Origin: Glandiceps talaboti | Taxonomy: Eukaryota; Hemichordata; Enteropneusta; Spengelidae | NCBI RefSeq assembly: GCF_964340395.1 | Contig: NC_135559.1 | Location: 265,001-329,000 of the forward strand | Length of the DNA stretch: 64,000 bases | Direction: 5' to 3' | Shown: positions 38,901-50,860 of the stretch, piece after piece | Layout of the letters: each line of letters begins with the position of its first letter | How positions within the stretch are numbered: position 1 is the first letter of the stretch | Program-made: the position numbers and the translations under genes | The notes under the pieces: generated by a model | Databases searched by the model: none | What the model saw: the letters and a program-made list of their open reading frames with translations, nothing else | What the model was told of the DNA's origin: nothing

Positions 38901-39600
38901 CGTTTTTGTTCTGTTTCAGATTTTGAAAGCAGAGTGTCTGGGACTAGATTTTTTTACAGGTCATACCCGGGTACCCATTGCCTCGTGTTCCACTTTGGCG
39001 CGACTTCTGAAAAGCATGCCACTCGTTTAGAACAGGGTACGCTACACACCGCCAAGGTTCAGAGTACAAGTAATCAAAGATATTAAACAGTTTCAATATT
39101 ATTACGACACGATGACTCATCCTACTTGCACTAATTACAGTTTAGAAAGAAAAGGTCCCCGAGCGAACAATTTTTCAGTCAAATTGTTTAGTGGACACGG
39201 TATTTTTCACATTTCGGCCATTTTGAATAACTGGGTTAACGGCACTAATGAAAATCGACGTGTAATCTTTCACTTGTGTGACACCACAGACAACACATAC
39301 ACACCGCTATCTTCGCCCACAATGTCCACTTCAAAACGCCAGCACAACAATAGAGAGTACAATGGCCATTCAAACGTGACATAATAACACCTGACCAGGG
39401 ATGACCTTACAGTTCTGAAGTGGAGGGCATGCAGCCATTGCCAAGTTTCCGTCATTTGCAGAGGTTGTGTGTGGCGCGGTACTTACGTTGAAATTTGCAC
39501 TCGTGCCCCACACTGCGAAGTTATCCAAGCTATGGATGGCAGCTCTAATGATATGGTTTGTACCAACGAGTGAGGAATCCACGTAAGACTGCCAACTCAT
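26971..39600 (-). CDS. Profilin (paralogue 2), three coding exons
   Basis: Coding exons on the minus strand are 39600-39487, 30504-30327 and 27068-26971, joining to 390 nt and a 129-residue protein. The start MSWQSYVDSSLVGTNHI and the middle NLVKAFKGDPSALQAGGVKL are typical of invertebrate profilins; the protein ends GDYLKGQGY. Trp3, Tyr6, the second conserved Trp (FAVWGTS) and the C-terminal Tyr are present. Introns are phase 0 and phase 1 at positions matching profilin-1, and all donors and acceptors are GT-AG. It differs strongly from profilin-1 in sequence, so the duplication looks old. The 9-kb intron 1 holds two foldback elements; the 3.3-kb intron 2 holds a 53-bp minisatellite. A poly(A) signal (AATAAA on the minus strand) lies at 26868-26873. 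Function as for profilin-1: actin-monomer and poly-proline binding. Confidence 0.95.
27170..27500 (-). repeat. CCTAGCAAC-family repeat in profilin-2 intron 2
   Basis: On the minus strand this block carries CCTAGCAACCATGACC and CCTAGCAACAAGACCC cores, and upstream a CCGATTGCCTTGG stretch that matches 16668-16676 and its surroundings in profilin-1 intron 2. It lies at the same place relative to exon 3 in both genes. Confidence 0.6.
28078..29833. repeat. 53-bp minisatellite, about 33 copies
   Basis: The unit is GAGAATACAAGGCTATGAGG, TATGACCAGCTAACTATG and TATCTCAACAGTGCA. Variants (GTGAATAC, TAATGATG, TACGACC) are interspersed in repeated patterns, suggesting amplification of multi-unit blocks. 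In profilin-2 intron 2. Confidence 0.95.
29834..30160. repeat. 128-bp repeat, about 2.5 copies, at the edge of the 53-bp array
   Basis: Units start at 29834, 29962 and 30092 with GAACAGGCTAGCTGATGC. Each ends with TGTATCTCAACAGTGCAGTG, which is the end of the 53-bp unit, so this longer repeat formed by including one 53-bp unit edge. Confidence 0.85.
31019..31612. mobile_element. 594-bp foldback DNA element with 8-bp target-site duplication
   Basis: The inverted repeats run about 180 bases on each side, from ACAAGTATAAAGTTGGCGTC and a GATTCA repeat to the complement of GTGCAAGCAGAGACATTCC. CTGATTAG flanks both ends (31011-31018 and 31613-31620). An 8-bp duplication fits hAT or P-type insertion; the ends do not show the usual hAT CAG start. 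No ORF; a non-autonomous MITE in profilin-2 intron 1. Confidence 0.8.
32382..32595. repeat. Tandem duplication, about 2.2 copies of 92-98 bp
   Basis: GGAAACCAAGCTTTCAGCT recurs at 32382, 32480 and 32572, with a shared CAGAAACCAAGGGACACAAA stretch between. In profilin-2 intron 1. Confidence 0.85.
33652..33891. mobile_element. 240-bp foldback element with 9-bp target-site duplication
   Basis: The left end TAGACTGTCGACAGTCGTT and the right end (complement TAGACAGTCGTT) begin arms of about 110 bases that include GCTACGTTT, CCTTGCTCC and ACGTACTGATAG. AACACAACC flanks both ends (33643-33651 and 33892-33900). A 9-bp duplication is typical of Mutator-like elements. No coding capacity. In profilin-2 intron 1. 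Confidence 0.8.
33901..39486. other. Profilin-2 intron 1, remainder: no other gene seen
   Basis: AT-rich intron with poly-C runs near 37440-37454 and 38506-38516 and a dispersed repeat shared between 35865-36200 and 38039-38095 (GGAAAACTAGGT on one strand, its complement on the other). No exon recognised. Confidence 0.5.
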
Positions 39601-39690
39601 GATTATTTTTTTCCTGCAAAAATATCAAACTAGCAGAAGACACGTGTAGTAATACCTGGGCGTCTGGAATAAAATGTCACGTGTAACTAG
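39601..39690 (-). promoter_or_regulatory. Upstream region of profilin-2 with two CACGTG boxes
   Basis: CACGTG palindromes occur at 39641-39646 and 39678-39683. TTTGCAG just before the start (39612-39618 on the minus strand) could be a splice acceptor of a 5' UTR intron. The profilin-1 upstream region also has one CACGTG. Confidence 0.35.
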
Positions 39691-40227
39691 TTGATGAACG
39701 CGAGCTGACTTCGAATAGTTTCGCCAGGAGAAGTTATTGCAATTAGTTGTAGAAAAAATTCTTTCTTAAATCTCTTAGGGGGAAAAAAGAAAAAAAATAT
39801 GCAAGGTAAAACATATGTGCTCTTAGGTGTATCTTTTTAAAACGTAGCACTATTTTCTATCCGCGGATATTTATACATCTTATTTCGCATTTGATTTGTC
39901 GTTAGAGGGGGGTTAGAATAATAAAGTGATGACGTTAACGATAAACAGTAATTTACTTAGTTTACTTATTAATTGATGACACGTTAATGAGTGAACAATA
40001 TGTCTAAATCTTTATCTACGTAGACAGTTATATGCAAATGTTTATACCTCTTTTTGGGGGGTGTCAATGCTTCCCTCTCAGTAGCATTTGATGTCCAATA
40101 TGTTTGAGTTTTCTCATAATGAAGTAACCATTTACAAGCAACAAAAATAAGACAAAAACGCTTTACCATGTGACAAATATTATAGCAAAACCAAAGAGCA
40201 AAAACGATTGAAAAAAAAATTATATTC

Positions 40228-40310
40228 ATTCATTCATTCATTTTATTGCCAATTTTTAAAGTAAGTTACAATTACAAAATGACAGGAAATAAATAAACAG
40301 ATTGGCAATT
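40228..40310 (-). mobile_element. 3' tail of a 5'-truncated LINE
   Basis: On the minus strand, a TTGTAATTGTAACTTAC stretch, then TTGGCAATAAAATGAATGAA and a short (TGAA)n run. This is a common form of CR1/L2-type LINE 3' ends. No coding part remains. Confidence 0.5.
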
Positions 40311-40844
40311 TGGAGTAAAAAAAATAGCTTTTCGCTAATCAAGTTTGCTCCACCTCAGAGTTCATATGCATCAATAACAATAAGGGCTACACAGAACTAG
40401 AAGAAAAAATATAATGGGAGAAAATTTCAAAAACGAGCTAACAATGCAAGAATATATAGAAATTTTCATACCTTTACCTTCACTTTTTTGGGAATTATCA
40501 CAATAGCTGTACCATTCTGGCTTGTAACAAGATAACCAATTTCATGCAAGCTTTATGATGTTACGATAAGGGACAGTTTACAGAGAAATGGGTATTCTTC
40601 AAATTTATAAATCATAATCCAAAAAATTACATCGAAAGTAGGAAGCTGATAATTATGAAATCTTCCATCAAATCTAGAGCATTGATATTATGTAGTCACA
40701 TAGTTTAGAATTCCAGCATTCCTGAAATGTTTGCTTTGCATCACTTGAAGCATCATTATAATTATATATAATCATACACATTCTGTTTATGGGGTGAGGG
40801 TGGGGGTTATTGTTAGTAGGATTTATTGATAACAAATTTTAGTA

Positions 40845-41215
40845 TTGGCCTTAAACCTGCAATAGCTGTATTAACTGGGTATTAATTTTTTTTTTTTCAG
40901 CCACACAACCAACAATTAATTCACTGAAATTTGTTTTAAATACCTTAATTAGATATAGTGTATATATTAATAAGATATCTATTTCATCTAGACTGTGAGT
41001 GAAGGTATAAATCGTAACGATACTGTATAGGAACTAGACTACAAGTACTATACAGTTGAAATTGTGATTCATCAGGTGCGCTGATTTTGGGTGCGGACCA
41101 AAAATTTAATTTGATTAGATATATTGATACTATGTGTACTATACTGCTACACAAATTATGTCTACCCACTGGTGATTCAATACTCATGATGCTGTTCAGG
41201 GTGTACGATATATAT
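40845..41215 (+). repeat. Dispersed repeat, family B copy 2
   Basis: TTAAACCTGCAATAGCTGT, ACAACCAACAATTAATTC, GGACCAAAAATTTAATTTGA, GGTGATTCAATACT and GGGTGTACGATAT occur in the same order as at 46480-46705 and partly at 14740-14850. It also embeds, at about 40990-41035, the complement of the unit of the array at 43766-44350. Confidence 0.55.
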
Positions 41216-41265
41216 TATGAATGCTGGGTAATTCATTGTATTCAACAAAATAGCGGTGTTTTTTT

Positions 41266-41785
41266 AAATGTTGGAGTTACTGCTTTACAAGAGTCAGGTG
41301 ATATACATGGCTAGTAGTTTCACAGGGGTTAAATGTTGGAGTTACTGCTTTACAAGAGTCAGGTGATATACATGGCTAGTAGTTTCACAGGGGTTAAATG
41401 TTGGAGTTACTGCTTTACAAGAGTCAGGTGATATACATGGCTAGTAGTTTCACAGGGGTTAAATGTTGGAGTTACTGCTTTACAAGAGTCAGGTGATATA
41501 CATGGCTAGTAGTTTCACAGGGGTTAAATGTTGGAGTTGCTGCTTTACAAGAGTCAGGTGATATACATGGCTAGTAGTTTCACAGGGGTTAAATGTTGGA
41601 GTTACTGCTTTACAAGAGTCAGGTGATATACATGGCTAGTAGTTTCACAGGGGTTAAATGTTGGAGTTACTGCTTTACAAGAGTCAGGTGATATACATGG
41701 CTAGTAGTTTCACAGGGGTTAAATGTTGGAGTTACTGCTTTACAAGAGTCTGGTGATATACATGGCTAGTAGTTTCACAGGGGTT
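41266..41785. repeat. 65-bp minisatellite, 8 copies
   Basis: The unit starts AAATGTTGGAGTTACTGC and contains GAGTCAGGTGATATACATGG; copies are almost identical (one G and one T variant), so it is recent. It begins just beyond the family B repeat at 40845-41215. Confidence 0.95.
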
Positions 41786-42239
41786 TAAGATAAACAACAA
41801 ATGAACTGACAGTTGGAGATAATAAAAAGGTTTTTTCTTCTTCAAATATTCATTCTTTGTCTATTTCAAATTGTTATCATATGATATACTAATTTAGAAC
41901 AAAATGTGGTTAAAAATAAAAATAAACTATAAATGAAAACACTCATGGTTCAAACATTGTATCATACTAATACCATAACCACTTTATGATAATAGCTATT
42001 AGTATAAAAGTTAAAAGACCTTGTAATTGATTCATACAATGGATATATAATTGAAATTTCTATAAAAGCAAATCTACATAATTGATCACATTATATTCTA
42101 AATAGGTATGTTCTATGATAATAATCTGAAATAGACACTTTATGGGGTCATTCAGAAAATCTAATATGTGAGCATTCAGAAAAATTCATTATGTGAACAA
42201 TTTTGACAACATTAAATTGCTGGTGCCTTTTACTTTGAT

Positions 42240-42720
42240 AGGTTGGGGAATATATTTCCTGGATCAGGAAGGTAAGGCATACGTTTCCAGGATTAGGAGA
42301 AGGGAGGGGGATATATGTTTCCAGAATTTATTTATTTATTTTTATTTATTTTATTTTATTTATTTATTTTATTTATTTATTTTAATTTATTTTATTTATT
42401 AATTAATTTATTTATTTTCATTTTTTTTTTTTTTTTTATTTATTAATTTTTTTTGGGGGGGGGGGACGTTCCCAGGATCAGAAGCAAGGAAAATATGTGT
42501 TTCCAGGATGGAAGGGGGAGGGGGGTATGTATGTTTCCAGGATCAGAAGGGATGGGATACATTTTGCAGGGTTTTTTGTTGTTGTTGTTGTTTTGTTTGT
42601 TTGTTTTGTTTTGTTTTGTTTTGGTTTTTTTTTGGGTTTTTTTTTGGGGGGGGGTATTTCCAGGATCAGAAGGGAGGGGGGATATATGTTTCCAGGATTG
42701 GGATCAATGTTGGGATGTTT
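42240..42720. repeat. Low-complexity block with TTTCCAGGATCAGAAGG repeats
   Basis: TTTCCAGGAT(C/T)AGAAGG-like phrases occur about five times, interrupted by a (TTTA)n tract at about 42328-42450, a G run near 42456 and GTT/T tracts at 42568-42640. A decayed minisatellite; the Phe/Val-rich ORFs across it are artefacts. Confidence 0.7.
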
Positions 42721-42761
42721 TAGCAAAAATCGGCCTAGAACAAAATAATAACCACTATTAA

Positions 42762-43468
42762 GAGATATCATTGATGTGAGAACCTCAGATTGAATCATAA
42801 GATATCATTGATGTGAGAACCTCAGATTGAATCACAAGATATCATTAATGTCAGAACCTCAGATTGAATCATAAGATATCATTGATGTCAGAACCTCAGA
42901 TTGAATCATAAGATATCATTGATGTGAGAACCTCAGATTGAATCATAAGATATCATTGATGTGAGAACCTCAGATTGAATCATAAGATATCATTGATGTG
43001 AGAACCTCAGATTGAATCATAAGATATCATTGATGTGAGAACCTCATATTGAATCTTAAGATATCATTGATGTGAGAACCTTAGATTGAATCATAAGATA
43101 TCATTGATGTGAGAACCTCAGATTGAATCATAAGATATCATTGATGTGAGAACCTCAGATTGAATCTTAAGATATCATTGATGTGAGAACCTCAGATTGA
43201 ATCTTAAGATATCATTGATGTGAGAACCTTAGATTGAATCATAAGATATCATTGATGTGAGAACCTTAGATTGAATCATAAGATATCATTGATGTGAGAA
43301 CCTCATATTGAATCATAAGATATCATTGATGTGAGAACCTCATATTGAATCTTAAGATATCATTGATGTGAGAACCTCAGATTGAATCATAAGATATCAT
43401 TGATGTGAGAACCTCATATTGAATCTTAAGATATCATTGATGTGAGAACCTCAGATTGAATCATAAGC
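42762..43468. repeat. 37-bp minisatellite, about 19 copies
   Basis: The unit is TAAGATATCATTGATGTGAG then AACCTCAGATTGAATCA, with recurring variants (CATATT, CTTAGA, TCTTAAG). Confidence 0.95.
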
Positions 43469-43765
43469 CTTCAAATAGTTATGTTTCAATCCTGGGTCAT
43501 TGCATGCATTGATGTTATCTTATCAGTCAAACATTCAAGGATTACTTTAGACCATTCTTTTATTCTGGACCAACTTTTTCTACAGCTCTTTCAGACAACT
43601 GTTTATTACACATAATTTGTATAATATCTTTCTCCATATACATATTTATACACATGTTTACACACATGTCAAATTTAGGCCACTCCCTGACTTTATACTA
43701 CAGGAGTAACTATGTAATAATAAGTGGTCACTTCCTGAGTCAACTAGGAGAGACTATTCATTGGT

Positions 43766-44350
43766 AGTCTAGTTCCTATACAAAATCATTACAATTTATA
43801 CCTTCACTCACAGTCTAGTTCCTATACAGTATAGTTAAGATTTATAACTTCACTCACAGTCTAGTTCCTATACAGTATCGTTACGATTTATACCTTCACT
43901 CAGTCTAGTTCCTATACAGTATCGTTACGATTTATACCTTCACTCAGTCTAGTTCCTATACAGTATCGTTATGATTTATACCTACACTCACAGTCTAGTT
44001 CCTATACAGTATCGTTATGATTTATACCTACACTCACAGTCTAGTTCCTATACAGTATCATTACGATTTATACCTTCACTCAGTCCAGTTCCTATACAGT
44101 ATCGTTATGATTTATACCTACACTCACAGTCTAGTTCCTATACAGTATCGTTACGATTTATACCTTCACTCAGTCTAGTTCCTATACAGTATCGTTACGA
44201 TTTATACCTTCACTCAGTCTAGTTCCTATACAGTATCATTAAGATTTATACCTTCACTCAGTCTAGTTCCTATACAGTATCGTTACGATTTATACCTTCA
44301 CTCAGTCTAGTTCCTATACAGTATCGTTATGATTTATACCTTCACTCACA
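43766..44350. repeat. 42-46-bp minisatellite, about 13 copies
   Basis: The unit contains AGTCTAGTTCCTATACAG, TATCGTTACGATTTATACC and TTCACTCA, with a CA indel giving 42-, 44- or 46-bp periods. A single complementary copy lies at about 40990-41035, and a diverged one near 24335. Confidence 0.95.
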
Positions 44351-46256
44351 GAAACCACAGTTGGCATCCAGACTAATTCATTGGGTCATGATCTAAAGCC
44401 TCTGGTAATAATAACTAGTCACTTCCTGAGTCTATAAACTTTGGTAAACTATTTGTTGGGTCATGATCTAAGATTATAAATGAAATATCATAAAACAATA
44501 AATCTACAACCATTGTTCTTGAGCTCTGTTTGTGTATTGATCTTGGCACAATGCCAAGAAGTAAGTTCCTGGTATCTATAAAATGATTTCAGTTTGTAGG
44601 TCAAATGTTATCTACTGTTGCACAATAAGCAGAAGTGTAGACAAAATGTCTGACTTTTACTCCACTGTGGTTCTGTCTAACCTTTGTTACAGTACCCCAT
44701 CCCCTTTCCCCCATCACACTCACCTATGTATTTAGACATTGTTCATTTGTGTTCAACTGAAAAGAAGTTTGGGACAATTTAAAGGGGGTGTGTCACATAC
44801 ATCTCGGGTGTTGGAAAACTTAGGATTTTCTTGTACAGATTGGTTCAATATCATGATATATGGCTTAGGATTTTCTTGTACAGATTGGTTCAATATCATG
44901 ATATATGGGTATTGAATGTCAGGTGTTAGATACTCTTGGATAAAAAAAACTTTATGGTAAATCAAGTAAATCACAGAGAATGATATGATTGAGCATATTA
45001 CATAAACAATTCAAAAACAGTTTCATACCATACGCTTTGTACAATTACCAATGATGGCTTGATGGAATGTTTTCAAGCTTGTATCGACCTTTTTAATAGT
45101 AATTTGTATATTTTTATGTCTTACCTTTCTTAAGCTTTGTAACCTTTCATTAGGAATCATTCTTAAACATTTTAGCCTTAATGTCTGTACTCTTTTAGTC
45201 AGTGTATTCCTATGAATATGAGATTTTAAATTTGTGTTTGGTTGCAAAATAAAGATAATAATAAGTAGAAATAAAAATGGTTCTTTCAGATAATGTATTA
45301 CATCATTACCAAATATATGAGTTCAAAGGTTAGAACTTTGCCTGTAACTATTTATACACCATGATGATATCAGGATTTAGCCAGCATCTAAATGTTTAAA
45401 TGACAAACATATTTATCAAGAATAAAATGAAAAAACAAACACAGAACATTCCAGACATACTACACAATAGCCCATCCTTGGTTTTAAGATATACACATAT
45501 CTCTGAATCAATGGCTTACATTTTTTCATATCCAATGACAACCAAACACTGATCAATAAATTCCTGATTGACCTCTGACCCCAATGTCCTGCGTTTCTGG
45601 TGGTTTAGATGAAAGTATTATTCGCTATTACACAGTCCTCGTGAGAATTTTAGAATATGTAGTACAAGTGCTGAACAGAAGTTGTTATTGCCTGTACCTA
45701 AACCACATTCTTTCTATAACATACCAGTCTACCTTCTTGACAATGGTTGCTTTGTAACAACCCAAATATTCTCCCTGGATGTTACTTGAGGCAGTAGAGA
45801 ATACCTGTACACAACAATGTTGTTGACTCCACAACTGCTTGGTTTGTAAGAACTTAATATTTACAACCATACTCACCATTATTACACTGTTTTTTATAAC
45901 CATGGTCGAGTGCTGTTCCCATTTCCCAGCAACTATTTCACAAACAATATTCCTCCTAGAGCCACTGCCTTTAACATTTGTTTATATTTTGATAAAATGA
46001 AAATGTTACATGACATGGGATTCTCAGATATAAGTCCCTTTGAATCAAAATATAATTACAGAACAAAGAAGAAGTTATATGCTAGTGAAATGAGTGTAGG
46101 TGGTCAGGCATGACTTCTTTATCGTAGAACAGGCCCTGTAGTAAAAGCTGTAACTTTAACAACAATCTATAAATAAATCCCATCACATCTATGAATAGCA
46201 CCCTCACAATCGCCTTATTATGCAATATGCAAAACGTACGCGACATTAGGCCCAGG

Positions 46257-46353
46257 CCCAGATTATATATAGCGCCCTCAGGCGGCATTATTATCTGTAT
46301 TGAACTATTGATTGATAACAATGCCGCCTGAGGGCGCTATATATGAATCTGGG
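46257..46353. mobile_element. 97-bp hairpin element
   Basis: The arms CCCAGATTATATATAGCGCC, CTCAGGCGGCATT and their complement pair almost fully around a 15-20-base loop. Probably a MITE; a hairpin transcript (miRNA-like) is possible but unsupported. Confidence 0.65.
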
Positions 46354-46479
46354 GTTAGTTTGTTTTAAATGCTCTCCTCATCAGATCTCAAATGATTATG
46401 CTTTTTTAAGTTGTCTGATTTCTAAAATGATATACAATTATTGTTTTCATAAAAGTAATGTCAGACATACATTTGACTT

Positions 46480-46705
46480 TAAACCTACACTAGCTGTGAC
46501 TGGGGGTATTACATGTACGTTTTCAATCAATCAAACAACCAACAATATGATTAGACATTGTGTATATTAATTACAGTTCCGTAATTGATTTTTGGGTGTG
46601 AACCAAAAATCAATTTATTTGGATATGCTACACCATACTATGCATACAGCTTCACAATTACATATATCCACAGATGATTCCATACTATGCAGGGTGTACG
46701 ATATT
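46480..46705 (+). repeat. Dispersed repeat, family B copy 3
   Basis: TTAAACCTACACTAGCTGTG, CAAACAACCAACAATAT, GTGAACCAAAAATCAATTTA and GCAGGGTGTACGATATTAC appear in the same order as in 40845-41215. Confidence 0.55.
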
Positions 46706-47503
46706 ACAAGTTATTCTATCAAACAAAACTTTTTAAAAAAAGTTCTAGTTAAAAGAATTATCATTCAGTAATTTGTTTAAGCAGCCATATGGATGACAAA
46801 TGGGTATTCATTTTGTATTTTTAAGTAAGACAACTCTTTATACTTTAAAAAATAATGTCAAACAACATATTATATGAAATCTTTGTCACTCAAAAGGTTG
46901 CAAGACGTCAAAGAATGTTTAAAATATTTGTTTTTGTACATGCAATAACAAACTTTTTACACACTTCTGCTTTTTGAAATTTATTGAGTTACAAATACAG
47001 ATTTGGTCAATGTTTCACATTCTTTTTTCAAGAAGGAAAACATAGTAGAATTGTCTTAAGAATTAAAAATCCAAAATAACTATATTTGTCATCTATACGG
47101 CCACTTTACAAGGTGGAGATAACATGAATAAAATGTAACTACACATGGCTGTATATATCAAATACTTATAACTGTACTATTATCAAATTAAGTCTATCAG
47201 ACAGTTGTCAATGATGATTTGATTCATAATTATGCTTTGATTTATTTCAATAATTCAGTTAAGCTGTGGATTTTACAAAAATCTCAGATACGAAAAAAGA
47301 GAGCACTTTCAAAATGGCAGCATCTCATCATGGTGGAATGGTTCTGCATTTACAAGTATGGTTTTCAAACCAAAATAACTTCTAGATTTACCTTTGGCAT
47401 TGATGATTTATTGACAAATAAAGCTTGATTTCTGGAGGATTTGACAGTTGTCTTCGAACATTTGAAAGAATTTTGACTCAAATGAAAGATTACAAAGTGA
47501 AAA

Positions 47504-49170
47504 CAGTTAGTGTAGTGCCCATGGTGATGAATCTATGACTCTACACTTTAACAAACAGTTAGTATAGTGCCCATGGTGATGAATCTATGACTCTACACTT
47601 TAACAAACAGTTAGTGTAGTGCCCATGGTGATGAATCTATGACTCTACACTTTAACAAACAGTTAGTGTAGTGCCCATGGTGATGAATCTATGACTCTAC
47701 ACTTTAACAAACAGTTAGTGTAGTGCCCATGGTGATGAATCTATGACTCTACACTTTAACAAACAGTTAGTGTAGTGCCCATGGTGATGAATCTATGACT
47801 CTACACTTTAACAAACAGTTAGTGTAGTGCCCATGGTGATGAATCTATGACTCTACACTTTAACAAACAGTTAGTGTAGTGCCCATGGTGATGAATCTAT
47901 GACTCTACACTTTAACAAACAGTTAGTGTAGTGCCCATGGTGATGAATCTATGACTCTACACTTTAACAAACAGTTAGTGTAGTGCCCATGGTGATGAAT
48001 CTATGACTCTACACTTTAACAAACAGTTAGTATAGTGCCCATGGTGATGAATCTATGACTCTACACTTTAACAAACAGTTAGTGTAGTGCCCATGGTGAT
48101 GAATCTATGACTCTACACTTTAACAAACAGTTAGTGTAGTGCCCATGGTGATGAATCTATGACTCTACACTTTAACAAACAGTTAGTATAGTGCCCATGG
48201 TGATGAATCTATGACTCTACACTTTAACAAACAGTTAGTGTAGTGCCCATGGTGATGAATCTATGACTCTACACTTTAACAAACAGTTAGTGTAGTGTCC
48301 ATGGTGATGAATCTATGACTCTACACTTTAACAAACAGTTAGTGTAGTGCCCATGGTGATGAATCTATGACTCTACACTTTAACAAACAGTTAGTGTAGT
48401 GCCCATGGTGATGAATCTATGACTCTACACTTTAACAAACAGTTAGTGTAGTGCCCATGGTGATGAATCTATGACTCTACACTTTAACAAACAGTTAGTG
48501 TAGTGCCCATGGTGATGAATCTATGACTCTACACTTTAACAAACAGTTAGTGTAGTGCCCATGGTGATGAATCTATGACTCTACACTTTAACAAACAGTT
48601 AGTATAGTGCCCATGGTGATGAATCTATGACTCTACACTTTAACAAACAGTTAGTGTAGTGCCCATGGTGATGAATCTATGACTCTACACTTTAACAAAC
48701 AGTTAGTGTAGTGCCCATGGTGATGAATCTATGACTCTACACTTTAACAAACAGTTAGTGTAGTGCCCATGGTGATGAATCTATGACTCTACACTTTAAC
48801 AAACAGTTAGTATAGTGCCCATGGTGATGAATCTATGACTCTACACTTTAACAAACAGTTAGTGTAGTGCCCATGGTGATGAATCTATGACTCTACACTT
48901 TAACAAACAGTTAGTGTAGTGCCCATGGTGATGAATCTATGACTCTACACTTTAACAAACAGTTAGTGTAGTGCCCATGGTGATGAATCTATGACTCTAC
49001 ACTTTAACAAACAGTTAGTATAGTGCCCATGGTGATGAATCTATGACTCTACACTTTAACAAACAGTTAGTATAGTGCCCATGGTGATGAATCTATGACT
49101 CTACACTTTAACAAACAGTTAGTGTAGTGCCCATGGTGATGAATCTATGACTCTACACTTTAACAAACAG
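47504..49170. repeat. 52-bp minisatellite, about 32 copies, just 3' of GTF2F2
   Basis: The unit is GTAGTGCCCATGGTGATGAA, TCTATGACTCTACACTTTAA and CAAACAGTTAGT. Copies are nearly identical, so expansion is recent. It begins 86 bases beyond the GTF2F2 stop; the first AATAAA on the minus strand after the stop is at about 47408, so the array may be inside the 3' UTR. Its core AGTGCCCA..NTGATGAATCTAT is shared with the 34-bp array at 13273-14372. Confidence 0.95.
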
Positions 49171-49255
49171 GAAAGGTTTGTAACCACGACAACCGAAGTA
49201 CATAAATAAAAACAATGATGAAATCTTTGCTGACAGTCTCCAAAGTCTTGGCATG

Positions 49256-50712
49256 CTATGATTTGTCTTCATCGGGTTTTGCATAATGTCTGTATTCTGG
49301 TTTCAATTCCCACATATTCTTATGTGGTGCCTTCATGTTGTATATTCCAATCTCCTTCAAGATTTCTTTCAAGTATGTCTGAAAAAGAAGAAAAACTTAG
49401 ATTCATTGACTGCACTAGTGCAGTACTGAAAATAAAGTCTATAAATGAAATGATTCATGGATTTACTTGAACAAGTTGAATCACTGTAATGAGTTGAAGA
49501 CTACTGTGTGATTTAAATATTCACTGACCGTATCAATAAATCAAATTAGCAGATATATATTTTGATGTCTCATCAAAACTTTGTAGATTGTAAAAGTAGA
49601 ACTGAGGATTACTAAATAGATATAAACAGGATATTAGGAGAGCAACACTGATTATTATAGTAACTTTGATGCAACTCAAATGTGTGTCAGACACATATAT
49701 ACACAAGTGATGTCTTCCTTTCTCACTTTAACTGAATGTAGTGCTCTGTAAGTGTCCCTTTATCTGAAAAATGCCTGATTTGGTGACATTTTGAGTATTA
49801 TGTCAAGTTAGATTCCACAGAAATTAATAAATAATATATTTTAACATTTCTTTTTATCTCTATGAAATGTAAAGCATTGACAACTTAAAACTTAGAACAA
49901 GTGGAGGAAATATACGGTCACAGTTTGTGATGTCCAAAATGGTGATAGGCAATCCAAGAATGTTTCCCATGATCCTAACAATACCTGATATACTATGACA
50001 TCACCCTTAGTTGAAATATGACCCTTAAGTGACCAATAACTTTTAATCATTCTGACACCTACAATAGGTATCTGTATGTCTCTAATGTTGTAGTATTGGT
50101 GAAAGCAATGAATAACCTATCCATTACATTATCTTCACTTGAACTATGACTGTGTGACCTATGACCCTTAAGTGACCAATCACTTTTAATCATTCTGACA
50201 CCTACAATAGGTATCTGTATGTCTCTAATGTTGTAGTATTGGTGAAAGCAATGAATAACCTATCCATCACATCATCTTCACTTGAACTATGACTGTGTGA
50301 CCTATAACCCCTGCATAACCTATGACCCCTAATAATACTATGATACTTACAATAGGTTGTTCTGTCAGTATCTGCAAATCTCTGATGTTATAATATTGGT
50401 GTTTCTCAAAGGCATTGAACAACATATCCATCACATCGATCTTTTCTTTACGAGATCTCTTCTCAACACCTTTCTTCTTCTTGTCAAAATCAATCTGTCA
50501 AAAAACAGGCAAGCAAAGCGTGTCAAATCAATGAATGTTATCATGGTTAAATTACAGCCTTCTGAAATTTTCCGCAATTATCTTTAAAGTGCACTTTGAA
50601 AAAAGCATTAAACATTACCGGTAGGTGTGAAAACAATTTTGTCTGACAAAGCTATAGAAAAAATTGGCCCAGAACAAAAGAATGAACTTATGTACTCCTC
50701 ATGGCTCATAGG

Positions 50713-50757
<45 letters not shown>

Positions 50758-50807
50758 TGCAAGACAGAGACAGACAGACAGACAGAGAGAGAGAGACAGA
50801 CTGCAAG

Positions 50808-50860
<53 letters not shown>

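Larger units (their letters stand above)
44351..47503. other. Gene-free intergenic stretch
   Basis: No exon recognised. It contains a 45-bp direct duplication at about 44818-44907 (TTAGGATTTTCTTGTACAG...), a foldback element at 46257-46353 and a family B repeat at 46480-46705. Confidence 0.55.

Noticed and set aside
42453-42798. Phe/Val- and Lys/Pro-rich ORFs
   Set aside because: They translate G, T and GTT tracts in a low-complexity block.
43971-44222. Repeated YRYDLYLHS frame
   Set aside because: By-product of the 42-46-bp array; indels of two bases change the frame between units.
46257-46353. Confident miRNA call for the hairpin
   Set aside because: Nearly full-length pairing and the flanks fit a MITE equally well; no sequence evidence of processing.
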